From positions 1 to 5,537 of the forward strand of contig JAEZEK010000319.1 in NCBI GenBank assembly GCA_023417735.1: a DNA stretch of 5,537 nucleotides, written 5' to 3'. Below, piece after piece: positions 1 to 5,537 of this stretch (position 1 is its first letter; each line of letters begins with the position of its first letter). This DNA is from Pseudomonadota bacterium (GTDB lineage: Bacteria; Pseudomonadota; Alphaproteobacteria; Rhizobiales; Afifellaceae). The translations under genes and the position numbers were made by a program. A model generated the notes under the pieces. That model searched no databases. It was not told the DNA's origin and worked only from the letters and a program-made list of their open reading frames with translations.

Positions 1-217
1 GGTCGACCGCGCGTCCTGCACGGGAATGGACCCGAAGCGGCCGGACAAGACGCTGTCGCTGCTCTCGATCCGGTTCGACGAGCGGGAGCCGCCCTCCGGC
101 GACATCTTCCTGATCTTCTCGGGCAAGGCGATGATCCGGCTCTCCGTCGAATGCGTCGAGGCGCAGCTCTGCGATCTCGAGACGGAGGCTGACGCCGTGC
201 GGCAGGAAGTGGCCTGA
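1..217 (+). CDS. DUF2948 family protein, 3' end (partial)
   Basis: This is the C-terminal end of a gene that enters from the left edge. The reading frame is open from position 2, so the ATG at 26 is internal and not the real start. About 71 residues are visible. The pattern around SLLSIRF, then PPSGDIFLIFSGKAMIRLSVECVEAQLCDL, interrupted here only for description, resembles the end of DUF2948 proteins: a beta-rich tail with a conserved acidic and cysteine-containing strand. These are small alphaproteobacterial proteins of unknown function, often encoded between murA and hisD. The stop codon lies 4 nt before hisD, which supports one operon. No catalytic motif is visible, and I assign no function. 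The family call comes from memory of the family pattern and from the hisD neighbour. Confidence 0.72.
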   Translation, partial: VDRASCTGMDPKRPDKTLSLLSIRFDEREPPSGDIFLIFSGKAMIRLSVECVEAQLCDLETEADAVRQEVA

Positions 218-221
218 GGGA

Positions 222-1514
222 ATGCCGGTCCGCCTGTCCAGCCGCGCGCCGGATTTCGAGAGCCGACTCGACGCCCTGCTGGCGACGAAGCGCGAGACCG
301 CCGCCGACGTGGAGGCGGCGGTCCGCTCGATCCTCGACGATGTCCGCTTTCGCGGGGATGACGCACTCCGCGATTACACCGAGCGTTTCGACAGGCACCG
401 CCCCGCAGCCGACGGCTTGCGCATCAGCGAAGCGGAGATCGATGCCGCGGTCGCGGCCTGCGATCGCGGCACGCTCGAGGCGCTCGAGCTCGCCCGCGCC
501 CGGATCGAATCCCACCACAGCCGTCAGCGCCCGGTCGACGACCTCTATACGGACGCCCTCGGCGTCGCGCTCGGCAGCCGCTGGACCGCGATCGAGGCGG
601 TCGGGCTCTATGTGCCCGGCGGGCAGGCGAGCTATCCCTCGTCCGTCCTGATGAACGCCGTGCCGGCCAAGGTGGCCGGCGTGGCGCGCCTGGTCATGAC
701 GGTGCCGACACCCGACGGCGAGCTCAACCCGCTCGTGCTCGCCGCCGCACGCCTGGCCGGAGTGGACGAGGTCTATCGCGTCGGCGGCGCGCAGGCGGTG
801 GCCGCGCTCGCCTACGGCACGCGCGCGATCCGGCCGGTCGACAAGATCGTCGGCCCCGGTAACGCCTATGTCGCGGCGGCGAAGCGCATGGTGTTCGGGA
901 CCGTCGGCATCGACATGATCGCCGGCCCGTCCGAGGTGCTCGTCATCGCCGACGGCGAGAACGATCCGGACTGGATCGCCGCCGATCTCCTCGCGCAGGC
1001 GGAGCACGACGTGGCGGCGCAGTCGATCCTGGTGACCGACGACCAGAGCCTGGCCGACGCGGTCGAGGCCGCCGTCGAACGTCAGCTCAGGACGCTGCCG
1101 CGCGCGGAGACGGCGCGTGCGAGCTGGGCCGATCACGGCGCCGTGATCGTGGTCGAAGACCTGTCGGAGGCGCCTTCGATCGTCGATCGTGTCGCCCCGG
1201 AGCATCTGGAGATCGCCACCGACGACCCCGAGCTGCTCTTCGAGCGGATCCGAAATGCCGGCGCCGTCTTTCTCGGCCGCCACACGCCCGACGTGATCGG
1301 CGATTACGTGGGCGGCTCGAACCACGTGCTCCCGACCGCGCGCTCGGCCCGCTTCTCCTCGGGCCTGTCCGTGCTCGATTTCGTGAAGCGGACTTCGATC
1401 CTGCGGCTCGGGCCGGACAGCCTGCGCGCGCTCGCGCCCGCTGCGATCACGCTCGCGGAGGCCGAGGGGCTCGGCGCCCATGCCCGGTCCGTGGCGATCC
1501 GACTGAACCGGTAG
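222..1514 (+). CDS. hisD: Histidinol dehydrogenase
   Basis: HisD catalyses the last two steps of histidine biosynthesis in the cytoplasm, oxidising L-histidinol through histidinal to L-histidine with two NAD+. The protein is complete at 430 residues, the normal family length. The family signature is clear: GIDMIAGPSEVLVIAD at about 229-244, followed by AQAEHD at 258-263. By alignment from memory with the E. coli enzyme, the zinc ligands are Q259, H262, D361 and H420, and the catalytic pair is E327-H328 in VAPEHLEI. All six are present, so the enzyme should be active. The ATG at 222 gives the usual N-terminus (MPVRL, then PDFE); AGGAAG at 204-209 is a plausible but distant ribosome binding site, and the short gap from the upstream gene suggests coupling. 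It is not in a his operon; in related bacteria hisD also sits alone beside DUF2948. Confidence 0.97.
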   Translation: MPVRLSSRAPDFESRLDALLATKRETAADVEAAVRSILDDVRFRGDDALRDYTERFDRHRPAADGLRISEAEIDAAVAACDRGTLEALELARARIESHHSRQRPVDDLYTDALGVALGSRWTAIEAVGLYVPGGQASYPSSVLMNAVPAKVAGVARLVMTVPTPDGELNPLVLAAARLAGVDEVYRVGGAQAVAALAYGTRAIRPVDKIVGPGNAYVAAAKRMVFGTVGIDMIAGPSEVLVIADGENDPDWIAADLLAQAEHDVAAQSILVTDDQSLADAVEAAVERQLRTLPRAETARASWADHGAVIVVEDLSEAPSIVDRVAPEHLEIATDDPELLFERIRNAGAVFLGRHTPDVIGDYVGGSNHVLPTARSARFSSGLSVLDFVKRTSILRLGPDSLRALAPAAITLAEAEGLGAHARSVAIRLNR

Positions 1515-1526
1515 AACGGCCAGCCG

Positions 1527-2009
1527 ATGAGCGACGGCGCCGATCCCTTCCGCCTCGTCGCAATCCGCTTCGACGAGGGCTCGATCGGCCGTGCGCCTCC
1601 CGACGTCGAGCACGAGCGCGCCGTCGCCGCGTACGACCTCGTCGAGCAGAACAGCTTCCGGCCGCTCGGGCAGCCGCCCGGGCCCTACGCGCTGACCCTG
1701 TCGCTCGTGGAGAAGCGGCTCGTTTTCGACGTCAGGACGGCCGCCGGCGAGCCGCTCGTCACGCACGTCCTCTCGCTGACGCCGTTCCGGAAGATCGTCA
1801 AGGACTACTTCCTGATCTGCGAGAGCTATCATGCCGCCATCCGCACCGGGTCGCCGAGCCGGATCGAGGCGATCGACATGGGCCGGCGCGGCATCCACAA
1901 CGAAGGCTCGGAGCTGCTGCGCGAACGGCTCGCCGGCAAGATCGAGATCGATTTCGACACGGCGCGCCGGCTCTTCACCCTCGTCTGCGCGCTCTACCGG
2001 CGCGGCTGA
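1527..2009 (+). CDS. UPF0262 family protein, function unknown
   Basis: This is a 160-residue protein that matches the alphaproteobacterial UPF0262 family in length and in its recognisable blocks: [16 protein letters not shown] at about 29-44, [19 protein letters not shown] at about 85-103, and [18 protein letters not shown] at about 114-131, ending in a [16 protein letters not shown] helix. No signal peptide or membrane segment is seen, so it is probably cytosolic. The start is constrained: an in-frame stop (that of hisD) lies 12 nt upstream, and ATG 1527 is the first usable codon after it. There is no good ribosome binding site, so translation may depend on coupling to hisD. It sits between hisD and a phosphatase-like gene, an order I recall from many Hyphomicrobiales. 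No function is established that I know of, and I do not infer one. Confidence 0.88.
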   Translation: MSDGADPFRLVAIRFDEGSIGRAPPDVEHERAVAAYDLVEQNSFRPLGQPPGPYALTLSLVEKRLVFDVRTAAGEPLVTHVLSLTPFRKIVKDYFLICESYHAAIRTGSPSRIEAIDMGRRGIHNEGSELLRERLAGKIEIDFDTARRLFTLVCALYRRG

Positions 2010-2014
2010 CCGAG

Positions 2015-2440
2015 TTGGCGACGAGGCCCACCTCCGTCCTCTTCGTCTGCGGGCGCAACTCGATCCGCTCGCCGATCGCGGAGGCGCTGACGCATCATCT
2101 CTTCCCAGCGAGCCTCTACGTCGCCTCCGCCGGCGTCCAGCCGGGCGACCGCGATCCCTTCGTGGATTCCGTCCTCGAGGAGATCGGCCTGACCCTCGGC
2201 GCGCGGAAGCCGCAGGCGCTCGACGATCTGGAGGATCTCAATTTCGATCTCGCCGTCACGCTCTCGCCCGAGGCGCACCACCGCATGCTGGAGCTCACCC
2301 GCACGCACGCGATCGACGTCGAATACTGGCCGACCGCCGACCCGACGGCGGTCACCGGCTCACGCGCGCAGATCCTCGAGGCATATCGAGACGTTCGCGA
2401 CCGTCTCGACAGGCGCATTCGCGCTCGCTTCGCGAAGTGA
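2015..2440 (+). CDS. Low-molecular-weight protein-tyrosine-phosphatase family protein
   Basis: This is a 141-residue protein of the low-molecular-weight phosphatase / arsenate reductase fold. The phosphate-binding loop follows the first beta strand: VLFVCGRNSIRSP at 8-20, giving C12-x5-R18-S19 with C12 as the expected nucleophile. The general acid is probably D109 in WPTADPT (105-111). The protein looks complete and catalytically competent, though its substrate is unknown; the family includes tyrosine phosphatases and arsenate reductases. The start is TTG at 2015, 5 nt after the preceding stop. No ATG or GTG lies between that stop and the catalytic loop in this frame, and CTG at 2006 is the only other candidate. 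No ribosome binding site is visible, which suggests coupling to the upstream gene. No ars genes are nearby, so an arsenate role is not supported by context. Confidence 0.9.
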   Translation: MATRPTSVLFVCGRNSIRSPIAEALTHHLFPASLYVASAGVQPGDRDPFVDSVLEEIGLTLGARKPQALDDLEDLNFDLAVTLSPEAHHRMLELTRTHAIDVEYWPTADPTAVTGSRAQILEAYRDVRDRLDRRIRARFAK

Positions 2441-2531
2441 CGGCGGACACGCAAAGCGGCGGCGCCGGTTCACACGCTCCGGCGAATGCACTACGTAACC
2501 GCCTCGAAACCTCACGCAAGGCAAGGCCATC

Positions 2532-3173
2532 ATGAGTGAAGCTTCCGGCGGAGCGACCCGGCCGCTCGTGCTCGCCTCCGGCTCGCCGCGGCGGCTGGCG
2601 CTGCTCGAGCAGATCGGGATCGCGCCCGACCGCCTGCTTCCCGCCGAGATCGACGAGACGCCGCAACGGCGCGAGCTGCCGCGCTCGCTCGCTCGGCGCC
2701 TGGCGATCACGAAGGCGGAAGTCTCCGCGCGCGCGGTCCGCCGCGACCCGCAGTTTTCCGAGGCGTTCGTGCTCGCCGCCGACACCGTCGTCGCCGTCGG
2801 CCGCCGGATCCTGCCCAAGCCCGAGCTCTCCGACGAGGCGGTGGACTGCCTGCATCTCCTCTCCGGCCGCGGCCACCGGGTCTACACGGCCGTCGCCCTC
2901 GTCACGCCGAAGGACAAGGTGCGCCTGAAGCTCGTGGAGACGCGGGTGCGCTTCAAGCGCCTGTCGAGCGCGGAGATCGACGCCTATATCAGCTCCGGCG
3001 AATGGCAGGGCAAGGCCGGCGGATACGCCATCCAGGGCCGGGCCGGGGTCTTCGTGACCCGGCTGGTCGGCTCCTATTCGGGCGTGGTCGGCCTGCCGCT
3101 CTACGAGACGGCGAGCCTGCTGACCGGCGAGGGCTATGTGATCCACGCCGGCTGGCACGCGGAGGCATCCTGA
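2532..3173 (+). CDS. maf: Maf family nucleotide pyrophosphatase (YhdE-like)
   Basis: Maf proteins are cytosolic enzymes that hydrolyse nucleoside triphosphates, including modified ones, to the monophosphate and pyrophosphate; they have been linked to nucleotide-pool cleaning and to septum inhibition. This copy is complete at 213 residues. The N-terminal LASGSPRR motif (14-21) and the catalytic aspartate D84 in LAADTVV are present, as are K61, K96 in [15 protein letters not shown] at 111-121, KAGGYAIQG at 161-169, and [11 protein letters not shown] near 183-193. The KAGxYxIQG form points to the YhdE-like dTTP/UTP group and not the YceF-like m7GTP group, by family knowledge. ATG 2532 has an AAGG at 2523-2526 as a ribosome binding site. 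The start is 91 nt from the preceding gene; yacG follows after 8 nt. Confidence 0.95.
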   Translation: MSEASGGATRPLVLASGSPRRLALLEQIGIAPDRLLPAEIDETPQRRELPRSLARRLAITKAEVSARAVRRDPQFSEAFVLAADTVVAVGRRILPKPELSDEAVDCLHLLSGRGHRVYTAVALVTPKDKVRLKLVETRVRFKRLSSAEIDAYISSGEWQGKAGGYAIQGRAGVFVTRLVGSYSGVVGLPLYETASLLTGEGYVIHAGWHAEAS

Positions 3174-3181
3174 AGAAGGCG

Positions 3182-3385
3182 ATGGCCAGCGACCCGAAGC
3201 TCGTTCCCCTCCGCCCGCCGCGCACCTGCCCGATCTGCGGCAAGCGCGCGACGCGGGAGGCCTATCCCTTCTGCTCCACGCGCTGCGCCGACATCGATCT
3301 CGGGCACTGGCTGACGGGCCGCTACGCCATTCCGGCGTCGCCGGATGACGACGAGGAGGGCGGGAGCCGCGACGAAGAGGCTTAG
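3182..3385 (+). CDS. yacG: YacG family zinc-binding protein (DNA gyrase inhibitor)
   Basis: This small protein of 67 residues has the family's four-cysteine zinc site: C16-x2-C19 in TCPICGK and C31-x3-C35 in FCSTRC. The conserved segment DLGHWLTGRYAIP follows, then an acidic tail (DDDEEGG, DEEA). E. coli YacG binds the GyrB subunit and inhibits gyrase; the same role is inferred here from the family. I chose ATG 3182 because it gives the normal short N-terminus before the first CxxC; the frame stays open further upstream, but only inside maf. A purine-rich AGAAGG at 3174-3179 lies just before the ATG, close for a ribosome binding site. It is 8 nt from maf, so the two are probably co-transcribed. 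Confidence 0.94.
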   Translation: MASDPKLVPLRPPRTCPICGKRATREAYPFCSTRCADIDLGHWLTGRYAIPASPDDDEEGGSRDEEA

Positions 3386-3516
3386 AGGACCGGCCGAACC
3401 GCCCGCCGGCGGCGCCGGGCGTGCGGCCATGCGGCTGGCGGCCGAACGCGATTGGTCTGTCTGGAAACCGCGGCAAGGCCCGTTCCGGCTCCGCGACACC
3501 CCGGGCGGCCTAGCGC

Positions 3517-3545
3517 TGGACAGCCCCGACCCAAGCCATTATAAG
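3517..3545 (+). promoter_or_regulatory. Sigma70-type promoter for tRNA-Phe
   Basis: A -35 box TGGACA (3517-3522, five of six consensus bases) and a -10 box TATAAG (3540-3545, five of six) are separated by exactly 17 nt. Transcription should start near 3552, about 30 nt before the mature tRNA. The AT-rich CATTATAAG stands out sharply in this GC-rich region. The promoter faces the tRNA and no other gene lies between, so the assignment is well supported, although not tested. Confidence 0.78.
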
Positions 3546-3555
3546 GCCGGCACTT

Positions 3556-3579
3556 CCGGTCGGGGCGGGCCCCGGCCGG
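3556..3579 (+). other. GC-rich hairpin in the pre-tRNA leader
   Basis: CCGGTCGGGGC (3556-3566) can pair with GCCCCGGCCGG (3569-3579). Ten of the eleven pairs are Watson-Crick and one is a G-U wobble in the RNA; opening the innermost pair gives a 4-nt loop. The hairpin lies just downstream of the predicted transcription start and ends 3 nt before the mature tRNA 5' end. No T-run follows, so it is not a normal terminator. Its role, if any, is unknown; it could affect 5' processing by RNase P or leader stability. Confidence 0.55.
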
Positions 3580-3582
3580 TTC

Positions 3583-3658
<76 letters not shown>

Positions 3659-3671
3659 TCAGCTCACTAAC

Positions 3672-3701
3672 GTGCTGATCCGCCGAGAAAACAAGCAGCA
3701 C
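3672..3701. repeat. Inverted repeat between the tRNA and the integrase gene
   Basis: GTGCTG at 3672-3677 is repeated in inverted form as CAGCAC at 3696-3701, with 18 nt between. An overlapping alternative hairpin pairs TCAGC (3659-3663) with GCTGA (3674-3678). Either could be a regulator or recombinase arm-type site, or chance. No T-run follows, so neither looks like a tRNA terminator. Confidence 0.3.
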
Positions 3702-3731
3702 CATAGGCTTGAGGTCGCCCGAGTGATACAC

Positions 3732-3740
3732 AAGGGTGAT
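3732..3740 (+). promoter_or_regulatory. Ribosome binding site that sets the integrase start
   Basis: AAGGGTGAT resembles the anti-Shine-Dalgarno complement, and its GGG ends 8 nt before ATG 3745, good spacing. The upstream GTG at 3736 overlaps this site and has no site of its own, while ATG 3757 is further away. ATG 3745 is therefore the best start. No convincing promoter boxes are seen in the 86 nt before it. Confidence 0.6.
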
Positions 3741-3744
3741 CCAC

Positions 3745-5340
3745 ATGGTGCTGGCGATGTCGCGGCCGTTCCACCATCCCAAGACCGGCGTCTTCTGGCT
3801 TCGCAAGCGCGTGCCGACCGATCTGGTCGCCGTCGTCGGCAGTAAGGAAGAACGCTTCAGCCTGAAGACGCGCGACCCGGCTGAAGCGAAACGTCGGCAC
3901 GCGGAGGAGCTCGCGAAGCTGGAGCGGCGCTGGGCCGAGCTCCGCGGCCGACCTGTGGCGCAGTCCGGCACGCAGCCGCGCCAGCCGGGCACGTTGAGCG
4001 AGTATGAAGCTCATCAGCGCGCGGCGTGGATGTACGGGTACTGGCTCGATAAGCACCGCGACAATCCGTCGGCGCAAACCTTCTGGCGAACCGACCTGTT
4101 CGACCGGCTCTGGCCCGAGCCTCAGTCGCCCCAGCCGGGCCTGTCGACCGCGGGCCTGACCCTCACCGCCCAGGACCTGTTCGACCGTATGGAGGCGGAC
4201 AAGCTGGTCGCGTGGTGCTTCGATCACGCCGACGATGTTATAGCTGTCCGCGATCTGCACGTCGATGATGCCGGTCGGTTGAAGCTGGCCAAGGCCATTG
4301 CGGCCCAGGTGCAGCGGGCCAGCCTGGCGCTCGAGCGGATCGCGCGCGGCGAGGTCGAGGTTCCGCCCACTCGGGGGGAGGCGGTGCCGATAGCCGCGCA
4401 CGAGCTCTCTGTGGGCCCGCCAGTCACCTTCGACGCTCTCTTCGATGGCTGGGCTGCCGAGCGGCGACCGGCCGCCAAGACGGCCTACGAGTGGCGCCGT
4501 GTCATCCACGAGCTGGAAAGGCATGTCGGCCACTCCGATGCGGCGCGGCTGACCGCCGACGACCTGGTGGCCTGGAAGAGTGCTCTGATCGCGCAGGGAC
4601 GCCGCCCGAAGACCATCCGGGACGCCAAGCTCGCACCGGTGCGGGCCGTGCTGCAATGGGCCGTCGATAACCGGCGGCTGGCGGCGAATGTGGCCGAGCG
4701 GATTACCATCGACATCCGGCAACGCGCTGGGGAAGGCCGCCGCAGTTACACCGATGAGGAGGCCGCTATCGTGCTGCAGGCGGCGAGACAGAGCCGCGAT
4801 CCGGTCAAGAGATGGGTGCCGTGGCTCTGTGCCTATTCCGGTGCGCGGGTCTCGGAGGTGTGCCAGCTGCGTCGGGAGGATATCGTGGCGGTCGACGGGA
4901 TCTGGTGCATGAAGTTCGACCCCGATGCCGGGCCGCTGAAGAACCGGTCGTCGGAACGGACGGTCCCCCTGCACCGGGCGCTGCTCGACGAAGGCTTTCT
5001 CGAATTTGCACGGAGCGTCGCGGCCGGACCCCTGTTCGCGAGCCTGCCGCCCGACAAGTTTGGGAAGCGCGGCGGCAATGGCACGAAGGTCCTCGGGCGC
5101 TGGGTCCGCAGCCTGGGGCTGACCGACCCACGCTTGTCCCCGAACCATTCGTGGCGCCATCGGCTGAAGACGTCCGCCCGCCGCTACGGCCTTGCGCCTG
5201 ACATCGTCGACGCGATCACCGGGCATGCCAAACGGTCGATCGGCGATGCCTATGGCGAGTTCCCGATGGCGGCGCTGAAGCGGGAACTCGACAAGCTGGC
5301 CGACATCACGGCGGCGGATCTGGATGCTCGCCAGCGATAG
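3745..5340 (+). CDS. Tyrosine recombinase / phage-type integrase with N-terminal DUF6538 segment
   Basis: A 531-residue site-specific integrase, complete. The N-terminus (SRPFHHPKTGVFWLRKRVP, from about residue 6, then SLKTRDPAEAKRRHAEELAKLE) resembles the DUF6538 segment that begins many alphaproteobacterial integrases and probably binds arm-type DNA sites. A variable linker follows. A SAM-like core-binding domain lies at about 227-315, and the catalytic domain at about 335-510. All six catalytic positions are visible: R368 in GARVSEV, K399 in LKNRSSERTV, H468 and R471 in HSWRH, H494 in TGHAKRS, and the nucleophile Y503 in GDAYGEF. The enzyme should therefore be active. It starts 86 nt after tRNA-Phe and points away from it, so it probably inserted and can excise the element to the right. 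No excisionase is visible in the window. Confidence 0.95.
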   Translation: MVLAMSRPFHHPKTGVFWLRKRVPTDLVAVVGSKEERFSLKTRDPAEAKRRHAEELAKLERRWAELRGRPVAQSGTQPRQPGTLSEYEAHQRAAWMYGYWLDKHRDNPSAQTFWRTDLFDRLWPEPQSPQPGLSTAGLTLTAQDLFDRMEADKLVAWCFDHADDVIAVRDLHVDDAGRLKLAKAIAAQVQRASLALERIARGEVEVPPTRGEAVPIAAHELSVGPPVTFDALFDGWAAERRPAAKTAYEWRRVIHELERHVGHSDAARLTADDLVAWKSALIAQGRRPKTIRDAKLAPVRAVLQWAVDNRRLAANVAERITIDIRQRAGEGRRSYTDEEAAIVLQAARQSRDPVKRWVPWLCAYSGARVSEVCQLRREDIVAVDGIWCMKFDPDAGPLKNRSSERTVPLHRALLDEGFLEFARSVAAGPLFASLPPDKFGKRGGNGTKVLGRWVRSLGLTDPRLSPNHSWRHRLKTSARRYGLAPDIVDAITGHAKRSIGDAYGEFPMAALKRELDKLADITAADLDARQR

Positions 5341-5537
5341 CGCGGGCCCGCCCGGCATCGACGCTCCTATGAGGCTGAGCTCCTGTTCTCACCGGCGGCC
5401 ATTCTTTCGGCCAGCGGGGCGGTCTCCGGCGCCGCTCCACTTTCATCAGGCGAAAGCAGAACGTACCCGCCTATGGCCAACAATGCCCGTCAGCGGACGG
5501 CAGGGAGGGTTAGGCTCCAGAGACGTGAATGCGGGCC
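5341..5537. other. Non-coding or undetermined right edge downstream of the integrase
   Basis: No gene can be supported in these 197 nt. A perfect palindrome GCGGGCCCGC at 5342-5351 sits just past the integrase stop but lacks a loop and a T-run, so it is a poor terminator. Short frames run off the right edge (ATG at 5369, 5473 and 5483) without a ribosome binding site or recognisable protein pattern. CTTTC/GAAAG, near 5440-5458, could form a small hairpin. This is presumably the start of the mobile element's interior. Confidence 0.5.

Larger units (their letters stand above)
3386..3582 (+). other. Intergenic region between yacG and tRNA-Phe
   Basis: No gene is supported in these 197 nt. The one frame that stays open across it (ATG at 3429) runs into the tRNA, so it is not a credible gene. 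Just after yacG, GCCCG at 3401-3405 can pair with CGGGC at 3416-3420, but no T-run follows, so it is not a convincing intrinsic terminator. The right half holds the tRNA promoter and a leader hairpin, listed separately. Confidence 0.7.

Noticed and set aside
2469..2497. Possible maf promoter: TTCACA and TACGTA with a 17-nt spacer
   Set aside because: The -35 box is good, but TACGTA matches only two of six consensus -10 bases, so it is not supported.
3401..3420. GCCCG/CGGGC hairpin after yacG as an intrinsic terminator
   Set aside because: Only five pairs with a long loop and no following T-run.
2352..3476. Long minus-strand frame opposite maf and yacG
   Set aside because: It is antisense to two confidently identified genes, and its Arg/Pro/Gly-rich composition is typical of shadow frames in GC-rich DNA.
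5342..5351. GCGGGCCCGC palindrome after the integrase as a terminator
   Set aside because: A perfect palindrome without a loop or T-run; common by chance in this base composition.
5369..5537. Frames open to the right edge (ATG at 5369, 5473, 5483)
   Set aside because: No ribosome binding site and no recognisable protein pattern in the short visible part.

Overview
The window looks like chromosome from a high-GC alphaproteobacterium, most likely order Hyphomicrobiales (Rhizobiales). Two things point there. The coding sequence is very GC-rich. The left part also carries a run of genes that I recognise from that order: DUF2948, hisD, a UPF0262 protein, a low-molecular-weight phosphatase-like protein, maf, yacG and tRNA-Phe. 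I cannot assign a genus. This placement rests on remembered gene families and order, not on a search.

Layout. Positions 1-2440 hold a tightly packed run of four plus-strand genes: the 3' end of a DUF2948 gene, hisD (histidine biosynthesis), a UPF0262 protein and a CX5R low-molecular-weight phosphatase. Gaps between them are 4, 12 and 5 nt, so they are probably co-transcribed. A 91-nt gap follows, then maf (nucleotide pyrophosphatase) and yacG (small zinc protein), 8 nt apart. In relatives, infA is often found between the phosphatase and maf; here it is absent. Positions 3386-3582 are non-coding and carry a good sigma70-type promoter, then a strong GC hairpin, then an intact tRNA-Phe(GAA) gene with encoded CCA at 3583-3658.

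Directly after the tRNA, in the same orientation, lies a complete 531-residue tyrosine recombinase with an N-terminal DUF6538-type segment (3745-5340). A tRNA 3' end with an integrase next to it is the standard signature of an integrated element (genomic island or prophage). The chromosomal backbone therefore probably ends within or just after the tRNA, and the window ends about 200 bp past the integrase, before any cargo gene can be recognised.

No new biological system is visible. The points most worth checking are the island boundary at tRNA-Phe (its cargo lies to the right), the missing infA, the hairpin in the pre-tRNA leader, and the conserved but uncharacterised UPF0262/phosphatase pair beside hisD.
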